A stretch of 30,798 nucleotides of DNA from JBGUVL01 sp045134375 (GTDB taxonomy: Bacteria; Bacillota_I; Bacilli_A; Erysipelotrichales; Erysipelotrichaceae). The stretch covers positions 1 to 30,798 of the forward strand of contig JBGUVL010000026.1 of NCBI GenBank assembly GCA_045134375.1, given 5' to 3'. Position numbers and translations under genes: made by a program. A model generated the notes under the pieces. It did no database searches and was not told the DNA's origin. It worked only from the letters and a program-made list of their open reading frames with translations. Below, piece by piece: positions 8,635 to 16,154 of the stretch. How positions within the stretch are numbered: the first letter of the stretch is position 1; each line of letters opens with the position of its first letter.

Positions 8635-9846
8635 ATGAAATCATTAAAAGAATTATATCGTATTGGACCAGGTCCATCGAGTTCTCATACTCTTGGTCCT
8701 CAAAGAGCTTGTTTAAAATTTAAATCGGAAACGGAAAATGCACAGCAGTATGAAGCACATCTATATGGTTCCTTATCTTTAACTGGAAAAGGACATTTAA
8801 CAGATTATATCATTAAGGAAACACTGAAACCCAAACCATGTCACGTTTTTTTTCACAGCGATACACTAGAACATCCAAATACGATGATTTTAAGGGCATT
8901 TAGCAATAAGAAATGCGAAAAAGAATGGGTCGTATATTCGATTGGAGGAGGAGCAATTAAGATCAAAGGAGAAGAAAATGAATCTGAGTTAGAAGGTAAA
9001 GACGTTTATCCTCATGAATTTTTGGATGATATTAAGAAATATTGTAACGAACATAAAATGACATTTCTTGATTATATTAATGCAAATGAAGATATTGATG
9101 AATATATGAATCAAATATTAAATCAAATGCTGGAAACGGTTGATCGAGGCTTACATAAAGAAGGATTTCTACCAGGGAAATTAAAATTAGAGCGTTGTGC
9201 AAAAAAACTGTATGATATTGCGAACCGTATGGACTATGAAGAAAGAAGTAAAATGTTGATCAGTTCTTATGCATATGCGGCTGCAGAAGAGAATGCTTCT
9301 GGTGGTATAACAGTGACAGCCCCTACCTTAGGAAGTAGTGGTGTACTTCCTGCAGTGATGTATTATTATTACTATAATAAAGGGGTAGATAAGAAAATTT
9401 TAGCGGATGCATTAAAAGTCGGAGGATTATTTGGAAATTTAATAAAACATAATGCCACGATTTCTGGTGCAAAAGGAGGTTGTCAGGCAGAAATTGGAGC
9501 GGCTTGCAGTATGGCAAGTGCAGCGGTTGCTTTTATTCAGCGATTAAATGATCGTCAAATAGAGAGTGCAGCAGAAATCGGTATGGAACATCATTTGGGA
9601 TTGACATGCGATCCGGTAGGTGGGTATGTTATGATTCCTTGTATTGAACGTAATGCAGTAGCTGCTTTGCGAAGTATGGATAATGCATTTTTAACAAAAT
9701 ATTTAGGTAATATAAGAGAAAGTAAAGTTAGTTTTGATATGGTTGTCAATACGATGAATTACACTGGAAAAAAACTTCCGGTTGAATTAAAAGAAACATC
9801 ATTAGGTGGTTTAGCAGTAGAAGTTCCATTTGATAACAAAGAATAG
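8635..9846 (+). CDS. L-serine dehydratase (ammonia-lyase), iron-sulfur, single chain
   Basis: 403-aa enzyme converting L-serine to pyruvate and ammonia. The N-terminal beta-type part begins with IGPGPSSSHTLGP, the family signature for substrate binding, and the C-terminal alpha-type part holds ENASGGITVTAPTLGSSG, GGCQAEIGAACSMAS and EHHLGLTCDPVGGYV followed by PCIERN. The Cys residues in those motifs match the [4Fe-4S] ligands of the family, so it should be active and oxygen-sensitive. Both parts are fused as in E. coli SdaA, but the protein is about 50 aa shorter, mainly in the beta-type part, whereas Bacillus uses separate SdaAA and SdaAB. ATG 8635 directly follows the holA stop with an AGAGGA ribosome site inside holA. 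The position between holA and rpsT is not the usual one. Confidence 0.92.
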   Translation: MKSLKELYRIGPGPSSSHTLGPQRACLKFKSETENAQQYEAHLYGSLSLTGKGHLTDYIIKETLKPKPCHVFFHSDTLEHPNTMILRAFSNKKCEKEWVVYSIGGGAIKIKGEENESELEGKDVYPHEFLDDIKKYCNEHKMTFLDYINANEDIDEYMNQILNQMLETVDRGLHKEGFLPGKLKLERCAKKLYDIANRMDYEERSKMLISSYAYAAAEENASGGITVTAPTLGSSGVLPAVMYYYYYNKGVDKKILADALKVGGLFGNLIKHNATISGAKGGCQAEIGAACSMASAAVAFIQRLNDRQIESAAEIGMEHHLGLTCDPVGGYVMIPCIERNAVAALRSMDNAFLTKYLGNIRESKVSFDMVVNTMNYTGKKLPVELKETSLGGLAVEVPFDNKE

Positions 9847-9851
9847 TAAAT

Positions 9852-9892
9852 GGAGATCATATCCTATCGTCAGGTAATGATCTCCTTTTTTT
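9852..9892 (+). terminator. Rho-independent terminator after the L-serine dehydratase gene
   Basis: GGAGATCAT (9852-9860) pairs with ATGATCTCC (9877-9885), a perfect 9-bp stem, followed by seven T (9886-9892). It ends the comEA/holA-side transcripts before convergent rpsT. Confidence 0.92.
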
Positions 9893-9901
9893 ATAGAGTA
9901 A

Positions 9902-9926
9902 TAAAAAAGATACCAATCGGTACCTT
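9902..9926 (-). terminator. Rho-independent terminator of rpsT
   Basis: On the minus strand AAGGTACC, loop GATT, GGTATCTT (one G-T wobble) followed by a T run (9903-9908 on plus are A). It sits 20 bases beyond the rpsT stop and 10 bases from the convergent terminator. Confidence 0.8.
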
Positions 9927-9946
9927 AATTATTCTTGTATAACGAA

Positions 9947-10210
9947 TTAAGCAATTGAGTTTACTGCTTTACTTAAACGTGCTTTTTGTCTGCTAGCATA
10001 GTTTTTGTGATAAATTTTATCAGATACAGCCTTATCTAATTTAGAATTAGCTACATTGTATGCTTTTACAGCGGCATCCTTATCACCTGCTTCAACCGCT
10101 TTTAATACTGCTTTGATTGCAGTTCTTAAGCTAGATTTTTTAGAAGCAACTGCTAAGTTTCTTTTGTTGTTTGTCAATACACGTTTCTTCTGTGATTTAA
10201 TGTTAGGCAT
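9947..10210 (-). CDS. rpsT: 30S ribosomal protein S20
   Basis: 87-aa basic ribosomal protein binding 16S rRNA. The N-terminus MPNIKSQKKRVLTNNKRN and the helical, Lys/Ala-rich remainder ending SRQKARLSKAVNSIA are typical of bS20. The start at 10210 is fixed by a perfect AGGAGG ribosome site (plus-strand 10218-10223) 7 bases upstream; the open frame extends 24 codons further upstream but those residues are not S20-like. It stands alone, transcribed against its neighbours, with its own strong promoter and terminator. In B. subtilis rpsT is likewise divergent from gpr. Confidence 0.97.
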   Translation of the reverse strand: MPNIKSQKKRVLTNNKRNLAVASKKSSLRTAIKAVLKAVEAGDKDAAVKAYNVANSKLDKAVSDKIYHKNYASRQKARLSKAVNSIA

Positions 10211-10241
10211 TTTGACACCTCCTAATTTCATGTGCCATAAA

Positions 10242-10270
10242 ATTATATCAAATGATTTTATAAAATGCAA
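10242..10270 (-). promoter_or_regulatory. Sigma-A promoter of rpsT
   Basis: On the minus strand TTGCAT (plus 10265-10270), a 17-base spacer and a perfect TATAAT (plus 10242-10247). It is 31 bases ahead of the rpsT start. The region also lies just behind the divergent gpr promoter. Confidence 0.75.
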
Positions 10271-10289
10271 TAATACAAGCAAAAATTAC

Positions 10290-10296
10290 CATACTA
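10290..10296 (+). promoter_or_regulatory. Candidate forespore (sigma-G/F-type) -10 element of gpr
   Basis: CATACTA matches the sigma-G -10 consensus CATNHTA at every position and lies 21 bases before the gpr ATG. The -35 region (around GCAAT, 10267-10271) is only a partial match to GHATR at an 18-base spacing. In B. subtilis gpr is expressed in the forespore, which supports the reading. Confidence 0.4.
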
Positions 10297-10317
10297 TTTT
10301 TGAGGTGTACGAAAACG

Positions 10318-11187
10318 ATGAAACACAAATTACAGTTAAGAACCGATTTTTGCGATGAAATGATCGTTAAAGAACATCATGATGATACAATTTCATGTAC
10401 GGTAACAAAAAAAGGACAATGTCAAATTACTAAGGTAGAAGTGAAATCAGAAAAAAATTTATTACAAAAAGAAATTGGTACCTATATCACGATTGAATAT
10501 GAAACGTTGCAAGACTATGCAATGCGAATGGAAATTGAAGAAGCAATGAAAGAAGAATTGCGATTGCTTTTCAACAAACTTACATCTGATTGCCAACGTG
10601 TGTTAGTGGTCGGTTTAGGAAATCGCGATATGGTATCCGATGCATTAGGACCAAAATGTGCTGATCATATTATGGTGACGGCTCATTTTTATCGCGAAAA
10701 CAAAGAGGAATTTCTTCAAGGAACAAGAGATGTAGCAGTCGTATCTCCTGGTGTTATGGGACAGACAGGACTAGAAAGTGCTGCCATTGTTGAACAAATT
10801 GTAAAATTGTATGAACCTGATTTAGTACTTGTTATTGATGCATTAGCAACGAGTTCAATTACAAGAATCAATCGAGCTATTCAAATTAGTGATAATGGTA
10901 TCAAACCAGGAAGTGGGGTAGGAAATCATCGTCATGAATTGAGTGAAAAAACATTACATCGACCAGTAATTGCGATAGGAGTTGCTACAGTAACATCAAT
11001 TGGTACTATTTTGGAAGAAGGTTTAGTAAAATTAAAACAGGAGGAAATGCTTAAGGCAATTAATGAAGTTATGGATTTAAACCTAGTGGTAACACCTAAA
11101 AATATGGATAGTGAACTTCATTATTTAATTACGATTATTGCCGAAGCATTAAATCATGTATTACATCCCGATTATGCGAATCTTTAG
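10318..11187 (+). CDS. gpr: Germination protease GPR
   Basis: 289-aa peptidase of family A25 that degrades small acid-soluble spore proteins (SASP) at germination. Recognisable blocks are VLVVGLGNRDMVSDALGPK (residues 95-113), SPGVMGQTGLES (143-154), VLVIDALATSS (170-180), and GIKPGSGVGNHRHELS. The Asp residues of the GNRD/DALGP and VIDALA blocks fit the proposed catalytic residues of the family. The start chosen is ATG 10318 with GAGGTG ten bases upstream; a slightly longer frame from 10300 has no ribosome site. The N-terminal RTDFCDE resembles the autoprocessing site (RTDLAVEA) of Bacillus GPR, which would leave a propeptide of only about 10 residues. It is shorter than the B. subtilis protein (about 370 aa). 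It is followed by spoIIP, the usual neighbour. Confidence 0.93.
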   Translation: MKHKLQLRTDFCDEMIVKEHHDDTISCTVTKKGQCQITKVEVKSEKNLLQKEIGTYITIEYETLQDYAMRMEIEEAMKEELRLLFNKLTSDCQRVLVVGLGNRDMVSDALGPKCADHIMVTAHFYRENKEEFLQGTRDVAVVSPGVMGQTGLESAAIVEQIVKLYEPDLVLVIDALATSSITRINRAIQISDNGIKPGSGVGNHRHELSEKTLHRPVIAIGVATVTSIGTILEEGLVKLKQEEMLKAINEVMDLNLVVTPKNMDSELHYLITIIAEALNHVLHPDYANL

Positions 11188-11214
11188 CATATTTTAACGC
11201 TTCTCTCATACACT
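11187..11214 (+). promoter_or_regulatory. Sigma-E promoter of spoIIP
   Basis: GCATATT (11187-11193) fits the sigma-E -35 consensus KMATATT at all seven positions and CATACACT (11207-11214) fits the -10 consensus CATACAHT at all eight. The spacer is 13 bases, one short of the usual 14. The -35 begins on the last base of the gpr stop codon. spoIIP is a known sigma-E target in B. subtilis. Confidence 0.8.
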
Positions 11215-11232
11215 GAAGTATGAGGTAAAGCC

Positions 11233-12105
11233 ATGAAAACTTCCATCAAAATATTTATAAAACTCTGTTTGTTTACATATTTCTTATTTTTAACTCCTTT
11301 TTTTAATGCTCTTCCTAATCAATTTGGTTTCAAACAGTTGTTTTTTAAATCAAATGTTTATGAAAGTGAATTGCATCAAGTTTCCATTAAAGAAAGGTTA
11401 TCCATGATGAAAATTGAAAAAGGAGTATTATTGAATGATGAAAATACAAATGCTATTTCCATTCAAAGTGGAGAATATGTCAACAACAGTAATAAAGAAG
11501 AAACTAAGGAAAATCAAACTACGATTTCTAATGTCGATGGAAAAAAAGTTTATATCTATAATACGCATCAACAGGAAGGTTACCAAGATAATAAGACTGT
11601 TATGGATGCTTCAATAGAACTTGCCAATCAACTTCAAAATGCAGGTGTCCAAGTGGTCTATGAAACCAATGATTTTACAAATTATTTAAAAAGCAAAGGA
11701 TTGGATTATAATTCAAGTTATCAAGCATCGTATTACTATTTAAATGAAGCATTTGTAAAATACGGAGGATTTGATTTGGTCATTGATTTCCATCGTGACA
11801 GTATACCAAGAGAAAGTACTTATGTTACGATTAATAACAAAAGCTATGCGAAAATGATGTTTGTCATTGGCGCGTTATCAAAAAATTTTGAACATGTCAA
11901 TCTTCTTAGTTTAGAATTAACGAATATCATTGAATCCATACAACCAGGTGTGATAAAACAACCGATGCAAAGAGAAGCTTATTATAATCAACAGGTATAT
12001 GAAAACAGTGTTTTGATAGAAGTAGGCAGTGATAATAATACCTATGAAGAAGTGAAAAATTCGACAAATTTACTTGGTGAAGCTATTATACAATATTTAG
12101 GGTGA
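11233..12105 (+). CDS. spoIIP: Stage II sporulation protein P (peptidoglycan amidase/endopeptidase)
   Basis: 290-aa secreted or membrane-anchored hydrolase that, with SpoIID and SpoIIM, thins septal peptidoglycan and drives engulfment. A hydrophobic N-terminal segment (IFIKLCLFTYFLFLTPFF, residues 7-24) anchors it. The catalytic SpoIIP domain starts at VYIYNTHQQEGY (residues 107-117, likely zinc ligand His112 and nearby Glu), followed by FDLVIDFHRDS (180-190) with His187, and NSVLIEVGSDNNTYEE (258-273) with Glu263. B. subtilis SpoIIP is about 400 aa; the N-terminal region here is shorter. A textbook sigma-E promoter lies directly upstream and the gene is followed by a small membrane-protein gene, as in B. 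subtilis (spoIIP-yqxA). Confidence 0.92.
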   Translation: MKTSIKIFIKLCLFTYFLFLTPFFNALPNQFGFKQLFFKSNVYESELHQVSIKERLSMMKIEKGVLLNDENTNAISIQSGEYVNNSNKEETKENQTTISNVDGKKVYIYNTHQQEGYQDNKTVMDASIELANQLQNAGVQVVYETNDFTNYLKSKGLDYNSSYQASYYYLNEAFVKYGGFDLVIDFHRDSIPRESTYVTINNKSYAKMMFVIGALSKNFEHVNLLSLELTNIIESIQPGVIKQPMQREAYYNQQVYENSVLIEVGSDNNTYEEVKNSTNLLGEAIIQYLG

Positions 12106-12109
12106 TATA

Positions 12110-12394
12110 ATGCGCAGATTTCTTTATGATGCCATTCTTCTAACCTTATTGGTATTAATTGGGCTAAGTATAAATACCAATGATAGTAATGAAATAGAAG
12201 AAGAAATTAAACAATTTGAATCAAATATTCAAAATCATCAACTTATAGAAAAAAAATCGAAGCAAGCAGCGTTAAATCAAATTGAGGAAAATGGAGCAAG
12301 TGAAGTAGCGAAAAGTGCTTCTATTTTGTTAAAAGAGTGGGTAACAGTAAGTGTCGAATCGTTATCTACGATATTTGAAATGATTATTCAATGA
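12110..12394 (+). CDS. Small single-pass membrane protein, positional match to YqxA
   Basis: 94-aa protein with an N-terminal transmembrane helix (LYDAILLTLLVLIGLSI, residues 5-21) followed by an acidic, helix-forming region of about 70 residues with no recognised domain. It starts 4 bases after spoIIP and is probably co-transcribed with it under sigma-E. In B. subtilis the same slot, between spoIIP and lepA, is occupied by yqxA, a roughly 110-aa membrane protein of unknown function (DUF3679). The topology agrees, but I do not see clear sequence conservation, so identity with YqxA is an inference from position. A terminator follows. Confidence 0.6.
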   Translation: MRRFLYDAILLTLLVLIGLSINTNDSNEIEEEIKQFESNIQNHQLIEKKSKQAALNQIEENGASEVAKSASILLKEWVTVSVESLSTIFEMIIQ

Positions 12395-12401
12395 AAACCA
12401 T

Positions 12402-12439
12402 AAGGGAATTGCGGTATTATTAACTTTGATTCCCTTTTT
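12402..12439 (+). terminator. Rho-independent terminator of the gpr-spoIIP operon
   Basis: AAGGGAAT (12402-12409) pairs perfectly with ATTCCCTT (12429-12436), with a 19-base loop and a T run to 12439. Confidence 0.8.
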
Positions 12440-12442
12440 CTT

Positions 12443-12470
12443 TTGCTTTTTTAGTGTTTTTCGATATAAT
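12443..12470 (+). promoter_or_regulatory. Sigma-A promoter of fmt-lepA
   Basis: TTGCTT (12443-12448), 16-base spacer, perfect TATAAT (12465-12470), 28 bases before the fmt ATG and just after the previous terminator. Confidence 0.65.
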
Positions 12471-12497
12471 GATATGAGTAAAAGGAGTGAGTGTATT

Positions 12498-13427
12498 ATG
12501 CGTATTGTATTTATGGGAACACCAGTATTTGCAACAGCAATTTTAGAACAGCTTATTTGTGATCATTATGAGGTTGTTGGAGTAGTGTCACAACCAGATA
12601 AAAAAGTTGGAAGAAAACAACTGTTAACAATGACTCCTGTGAAAGAATATGCATTGAAGCATGGGATTGAGGTGTTTCAACCACAACGCATCAAAGAGGA
12701 TTATGATCAAATTGTTGCTTGGCATCCCGACCTTATTGTCACATGTGCCTATGGGCAAATGATTCCTGAGCATATATTAAATATGCCTAAATATGGAAGT
12801 TTAAATGTCCATGCCTCGTTACTTCCAAAATTAAGAGGAGGTGCACCGATTCATAAAGCAATCATATACGGACATGAAAAGAGCGGTGTTTCTATTATGA
12901 GAATGGTAAAACAAATGGATGCTGGTGCTTATATGCTACAAAAAGAGGTAATCATTGGCAAAGATGATACCACGGCAATTTTACACGATAAGTTAATGGA
13001 CGTTGGAGCAAAAGCAATCAGTGAAGCCATCCCGTTGCTTTTGAATGGACAAGCATGTTTTGTTGAACAAAAAGAAGAGGAAGCAACATTTGCAAATAAT
13101 GTTTCCAAAGAAGAAGAAAAAATTAACGCGAATCAACCAGTTCAAGTTGTTTATAATCATATTCGTGGTTTGATTAGTTGGCCCGTTGGGTATATTGTTG
13201 TAAATGGGAAAAAAATAAAAATTCATGAAGCAAGAATGATAAATGATCAAATATTAGAACCGATGGGAACGCTTTATGAATATCATAAAAAATTATTTTT
13301 GCAATGTCAGGATGGCAGCATTGAACTATTATGTGTTCAATTAGAAGGAAAAGCAAAATGTACCGCCAATGATTTTATCAATGGTGCTGGAAGAAATTAT
13401 ATTGGAAAAGTAATGGAGTGGATATAA
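12498..13427 (+). CDS. fmt: Methionyl-tRNA formyltransferase
   Basis: 309-aa enzyme that formylates initiator Met-tRNA using 10-formyltetrahydrofolate. The N-terminal Rossmann domain has MRIVFMGTPVFATAILEQL and VVGVVSQPDKKVGR. The catalytic block is SLNVHASLLPKLRGGAPIHKAI (about residues 105-126), containing the Asn-x-His of the formyltransferase site, followed by GVSIMRMVKQMDAG. A C-terminal OB-type domain begins near residue 205. The ATG at 12498 is chosen for an AAAGGAG ribosome site and a canonical N-terminus. Its stop overlaps the lepA start by one base (TAATG). In many Bacillota fmt sits with def and priA; here it is coupled to lepA instead. Confidence 0.95.
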   Translation: MRIVFMGTPVFATAILEQLICDHYEVVGVVSQPDKKVGRKQLLTMTPVKEYALKHGIEVFQPQRIKEDYDQIVAWHPDLIVTCAYGQMIPEHILNMPKYGSLNVHASLLPKLRGGAPIHKAIIYGHEKSGVSIMRMVKQMDAGAYMLQKEVIIGKDDTTAILHDKLMDVGAKAISEAIPLLLNGQACFVEQKEEEATFANNVSKEEEKINANQPVQVVYNHIRGLISWPVGYIVVNGKKIKIHEARMINDQILEPMGTLYEYHKKLFLQCQDGSIELLCVQLEGKAKCTANDFINGAGRNYIGKVMEWI

Positions 13428-15229
13428 TGAAACAAGAGAATATTCGTAATTTTTCAATTATTGCACATATCGACCATGGGAAATCTACGCTAGCAGATCG
13501 GATTCTTGAACTAACCGAAACGGTAGAACAGCGGGAAATGAAGTCGCAATTATTAGATTCGATGGATTTGGAGAGAGAACGTGGAATTACCATAAAACTA
13601 AATGCAGTACAATTAAAATATAAAAGTAAAAATGGAGAAGAATATATCTTTCATTTAATTGACACTCCGGGACATGTCGATTTTACGTATGAAGTTTCTC
13701 GATCATTAGCGGCTTGTGAAGGGGCTGTTTTAGTTGTTGATGCAGCACAAGGAATAGAAGCGCAAACATTGGCTAATGTCTATCTAGCATTGGATAATGA
13801 TTTGGAAATACTTCCGGTGATTAATAAAATTGATTTGCCTAGTGCACAACCGGAAGTTGTTAAACAGGAGATTGAAGAAGTGATCGGTTTAGATGCTTCT
13901 TATGCTCCTTTAATTAGTGCGAAAAGTGGATTAAACATTGAAGAAGTATTAGAAGATATTGTGAAATATGTTCCTGCTCCAAAAGGTGAAAGAAATGCAC
14001 CATTACAAGCTTTGGTATTTGATTCCATCTACGATTCCTATCGTGGGGTAATTGCTTTTGTTTCTATTAAAGAAGGAAAAGTAGCGGTAGGAGATAAAAT
14101 TACTTTTATGGCGACAGGAGCTGAGTATGAAGTATTAGAAGTGGGAATAAGAACGCCAAAAGAGGTCAAAAAACAAGAATTGGTTTGTGGAGAAGTAGGG
14201 TGGATTACAGCAGCGATTAAATCCATCAAAGATGTTCGTGTGGGGGATACGATAACAAATGCGAATACCCCAGCAAGTGAACCATTAGAAGGTTATCGTA
14301 TTATGAATCCAACCGTATACTGTGGTTTATATCCAGTCGATAATGCGAAATACAACGATTTGCGTGATGCATTAGAAAAATTACAGTTAAATGATGCTTC
14401 TTTGCATTTTGAACCAGAAACATCACAGGCATTAGGATTTGGGTTTCGATGCGGTTTTCTAGGGTTATTACATATGGACGTAATTCAGGAACGAATTGAA
14501 AGAGAATATAATATCGATATTATTGCGACTTCTCCTTCGGTGGTCTATCATGTCTATCTGACCGATGGTAATTGCATTACGGTTGATAATCCAAGTATGC
14601 TTCCTGAAGCACAGAAAATTAATCGAATCGAAGAACCTTTTGTAAAGGCAACCATTATGGTTCCTAATGATTATGTTGGTGCGATTATGGAATTGTGCCA
14701 GAAAAAAAGAGGTATCTATAAAGATATGATCTATATTGATGCTAATCGTATGAATGTAATCTATGAATTACCATTAGCAGAAATTGTTTTTGATTTCTTT
14801 GATCGTTTGAAATCAGCAACAAAAGGATATGCTTCTTTTGATTATGAAGTGATTGGCTACCAAGCAAGTAATTTAGCAAAAATGGATATTTTATTAAATG
14901 GTGAAGTAATTGATGCATTAAGTATTATTGTGCATAAAGATTTTGCTTATCAACGTGGGAGTCAATTGACAAGTAAATTAAAAGAACTAATTCCAAAGCA
15001 TCAATTTGAAATACCTGTACAAGCTGCAATTGGTGGTAAAATTATTGCACGTACCAATATTAAGTCACTCCGTAAAAATGTATTGGCAAAATGTTATGGT
15101 GGGGATATTTCGCGAAAGAAAAAATTATTAGAAAAACAAAAAGAAGGGAAAAAACGTATGAAAGCGGTGGGAAGTGTGGAAATTCCTCAAGAGGCTTTCA
15201 TGGCAGTACTTTCTATGAATGACGAATAA
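13427..15229 (+). CDS. lepA: Elongation factor 4 (LepA), ribosome-associated GTPase
   Basis: 600-aa translational GTPase that back-translocates or remodels ribosomes. The GTP-binding motifs are complete: AHIDHGKST (G1, residues 13-21), RGITI (G2), DTPGHVDF (G3), NKIDLP (G4) and SAKSG (G5). The LepA-specific C-terminal domain ends in AKCYGGDISRKKKLLEKQK, typical of the family. ATG 13427 is preferred over GTG 13418 because of GGAG at 13415-13418 and the TAATG overlap with fmt. In B. subtilis lepA is directly followed by hemW; here two unrelated genes lie between them. Confidence 0.97.
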   Translation: MKQENIRNFSIIAHIDHGKSTLADRILELTETVEQREMKSQLLDSMDLERERGITIKLNAVQLKYKSKNGEEYIFHLIDTPGHVDFTYEVSRSLAACEGAVLVVDAAQGIEAQTLANVYLALDNDLEILPVINKIDLPSAQPEVVKQEIEEVIGLDASYAPLISAKSGLNIEEVLEDIVKYVPAPKGERNAPLQALVFDSIYDSYRGVIAFVSIKEGKVAVGDKITFMATGAEYEVLEVGIRTPKEVKKQELVCGEVGWITAAIKSIKDVRVGDTITNANTPASEPLEGYRIMNPTVYCGLYPVDNAKYNDLRDALEKLQLNDASLHFEPETSQALGFGFRCGFLGLLHMDVIQERIEREYNIDIIATSPSVVYHVYLTDGNCITVDNPSMLPEAQKINRIEEPFVKATIMVPNDYVGAIMELCQKKRGIYKDMIYIDANRMNVIYELPLAEIVFDFFDRLKSATKGYASFDYEVIGYQASNLAKMDILLNGEVIDALSIIVHKDFAYQRGSQLTSKLKELIPKHQFEIPVQAAIGGKIIARTNIKSLRKNVLAKCYGGDISRKKKLLEKQKEGKKRMKAVGSVEIPQEAFMAVLSMNDE

Positions 15230-15231
15230 TG

Positions 15232-15260
15232 AAAAAGAAGTGAAAAGCACTTCTTTTTTT
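15232..15260 (+). terminator. Rho-independent terminator of fmt-lepA
   Basis: AAGAAGTG and CACTTCTT form an 8-bp stem (extendable by A-T pairs) around AAAAG, with seven T from 15254 to 15260, starting 3 bases after the lepA stop. Confidence 0.88.
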
Positions 15261-15300
15261 GACGAAAAAAATCGAATAAAACACAGACAAAATAGAAAAC

Positions 15301-15309
15301 TGTTACAAT
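15301..15309 (+). promoter_or_regulatory. Candidate extended -10 promoter for the 15326 gene
   Basis: TGTTACAAT is a TGn-TACAAT extended -10 (TACAAT at 15304-15309). No convincing -35 is seen at 16-18 bases. It lies after the lepA terminator, where a new promoter would be needed. Confidence 0.35.
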
Positions 15310-15325
15310 AACATAGGTGAAGATC

Positions 15326-16147
15326 ATGGAAGCAATCAGTTATTATAGTGAAGAAGAATATAGAAATAAGAAGGAAATTTTTGCGATGTATGGACATCCG
15401 GCTGGGGATTGTCTTTGGGAAGAAATTTTAGCGTATCGCAATCAATATTTTTATTCTTTGGACTTTTCCAATCGAAATTATTATGTTACCTTAAATAAAA
15501 CATTATTTCTAAAAATGGAAAGAGTTTATGAAATCCAATATGAAGATTATCATCTAATCCCAATGCTACCTTATTTAAAGGAAGAAACACTTGGAATTGA
15601 AAGTGTTCTTATCCATTATCAAAAATGGAATCCTGAAAAAAACAATAGTAATCAGTATCGTTTTTTAGTAAAAGAAGGTCCGGTATTGATCAAAGTATTT
15701 GTAATTGCTTGTTTTTATCATAATGAACAATTACTTTATTTGTTTCTTGCGTTGCATCATAAGAGTGGAATGTTTCCATTAGTACAAGAATGGCAACAAT
15801 ATCATTTAAAAAATGTATTCGATCGCGATCTTACTTATGATTTAAGAGATTTTCTTGATTTCATTTATTTTAAATCCCAAAAGAATATGATAAAGTTGAA
15901 AGGAGATGAATTGGATAACCTTTCATTTGAAGCACTTCGTTTACGTTTTCCTATGTTGAATGAAAAACAATTACAGTTTTATTTTTCACATCACGAATGC
16001 AATTGTTATTATCTGATTTCACATTATGAGAAATTTGCTGATGTAAGTTATGAAACGGCACGAAAAGCAATGGAAATGCTTTATGAATATCATTTCTACC
16101 AAAAACAAAAAATAGGAAAAAAATTTGTGTACTACACTGTTGGATAA
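15326..16147 (+). CDS. Unrecognised protein with a C-terminal winged-helix-like segment
   Basis: 273-aa protein that I do not recognise as a whole. It is rich in Tyr, Phe and Leu but has no signal peptide and only one moderately hydrophobic run (KVFVIACFYHNEQLLYLFLA, residues 123-142), so it is probably cytoplasmic. The C-terminal 40 residues, with SYETARKAMEMLYEYHF (241-257) and KIGKKFVYYTV (262-272), look like a recognition helix plus beta-wing of the small winged helix that ends many Fic-family and related regulators. No Fic motif (HPFxxGNGR) is present. ATG 15326 is chosen over GTG 15317 because AGGTGA lies 5 bases before it. It is followed 7 bases later by the Spo0A-like gene and is probably co-transcribed with it and hemW. 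A DNA-binding regulator is a guess. Confidence 0.55.
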   Translation: MEAISYYSEEEYRNKKEIFAMYGHPAGDCLWEEILAYRNQYFYSLDFSNRNYYVTLNKTLFLKMERVYEIQYEDYHLIPMLPYLKEETLGIESVLIHYQKWNPEKNNSNQYRFLVKEGPVLIKVFVIACFYHNEQLLYLFLALHHKSGMFPLVQEWQQYHLKNVFDRDLTYDLRDFLDFIYFKSQKNMIKLKGDELDNLSFEALRLRFPMLNEKQLQFYFSHHECNCYYLISHYEKFADVSYETARKAMEMLYEYHFYQKQKIGKKFVYYTVG

Positions 16148-16154
16148 TATAACG

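Noticed and set aside
10056..10358. Plus-strand open frame of 100 codons opposite rpsT
   Set aside because: It is the antisense of the strongly supported rpsT, has no ribosome site and its composition mirrors the S20 codons.
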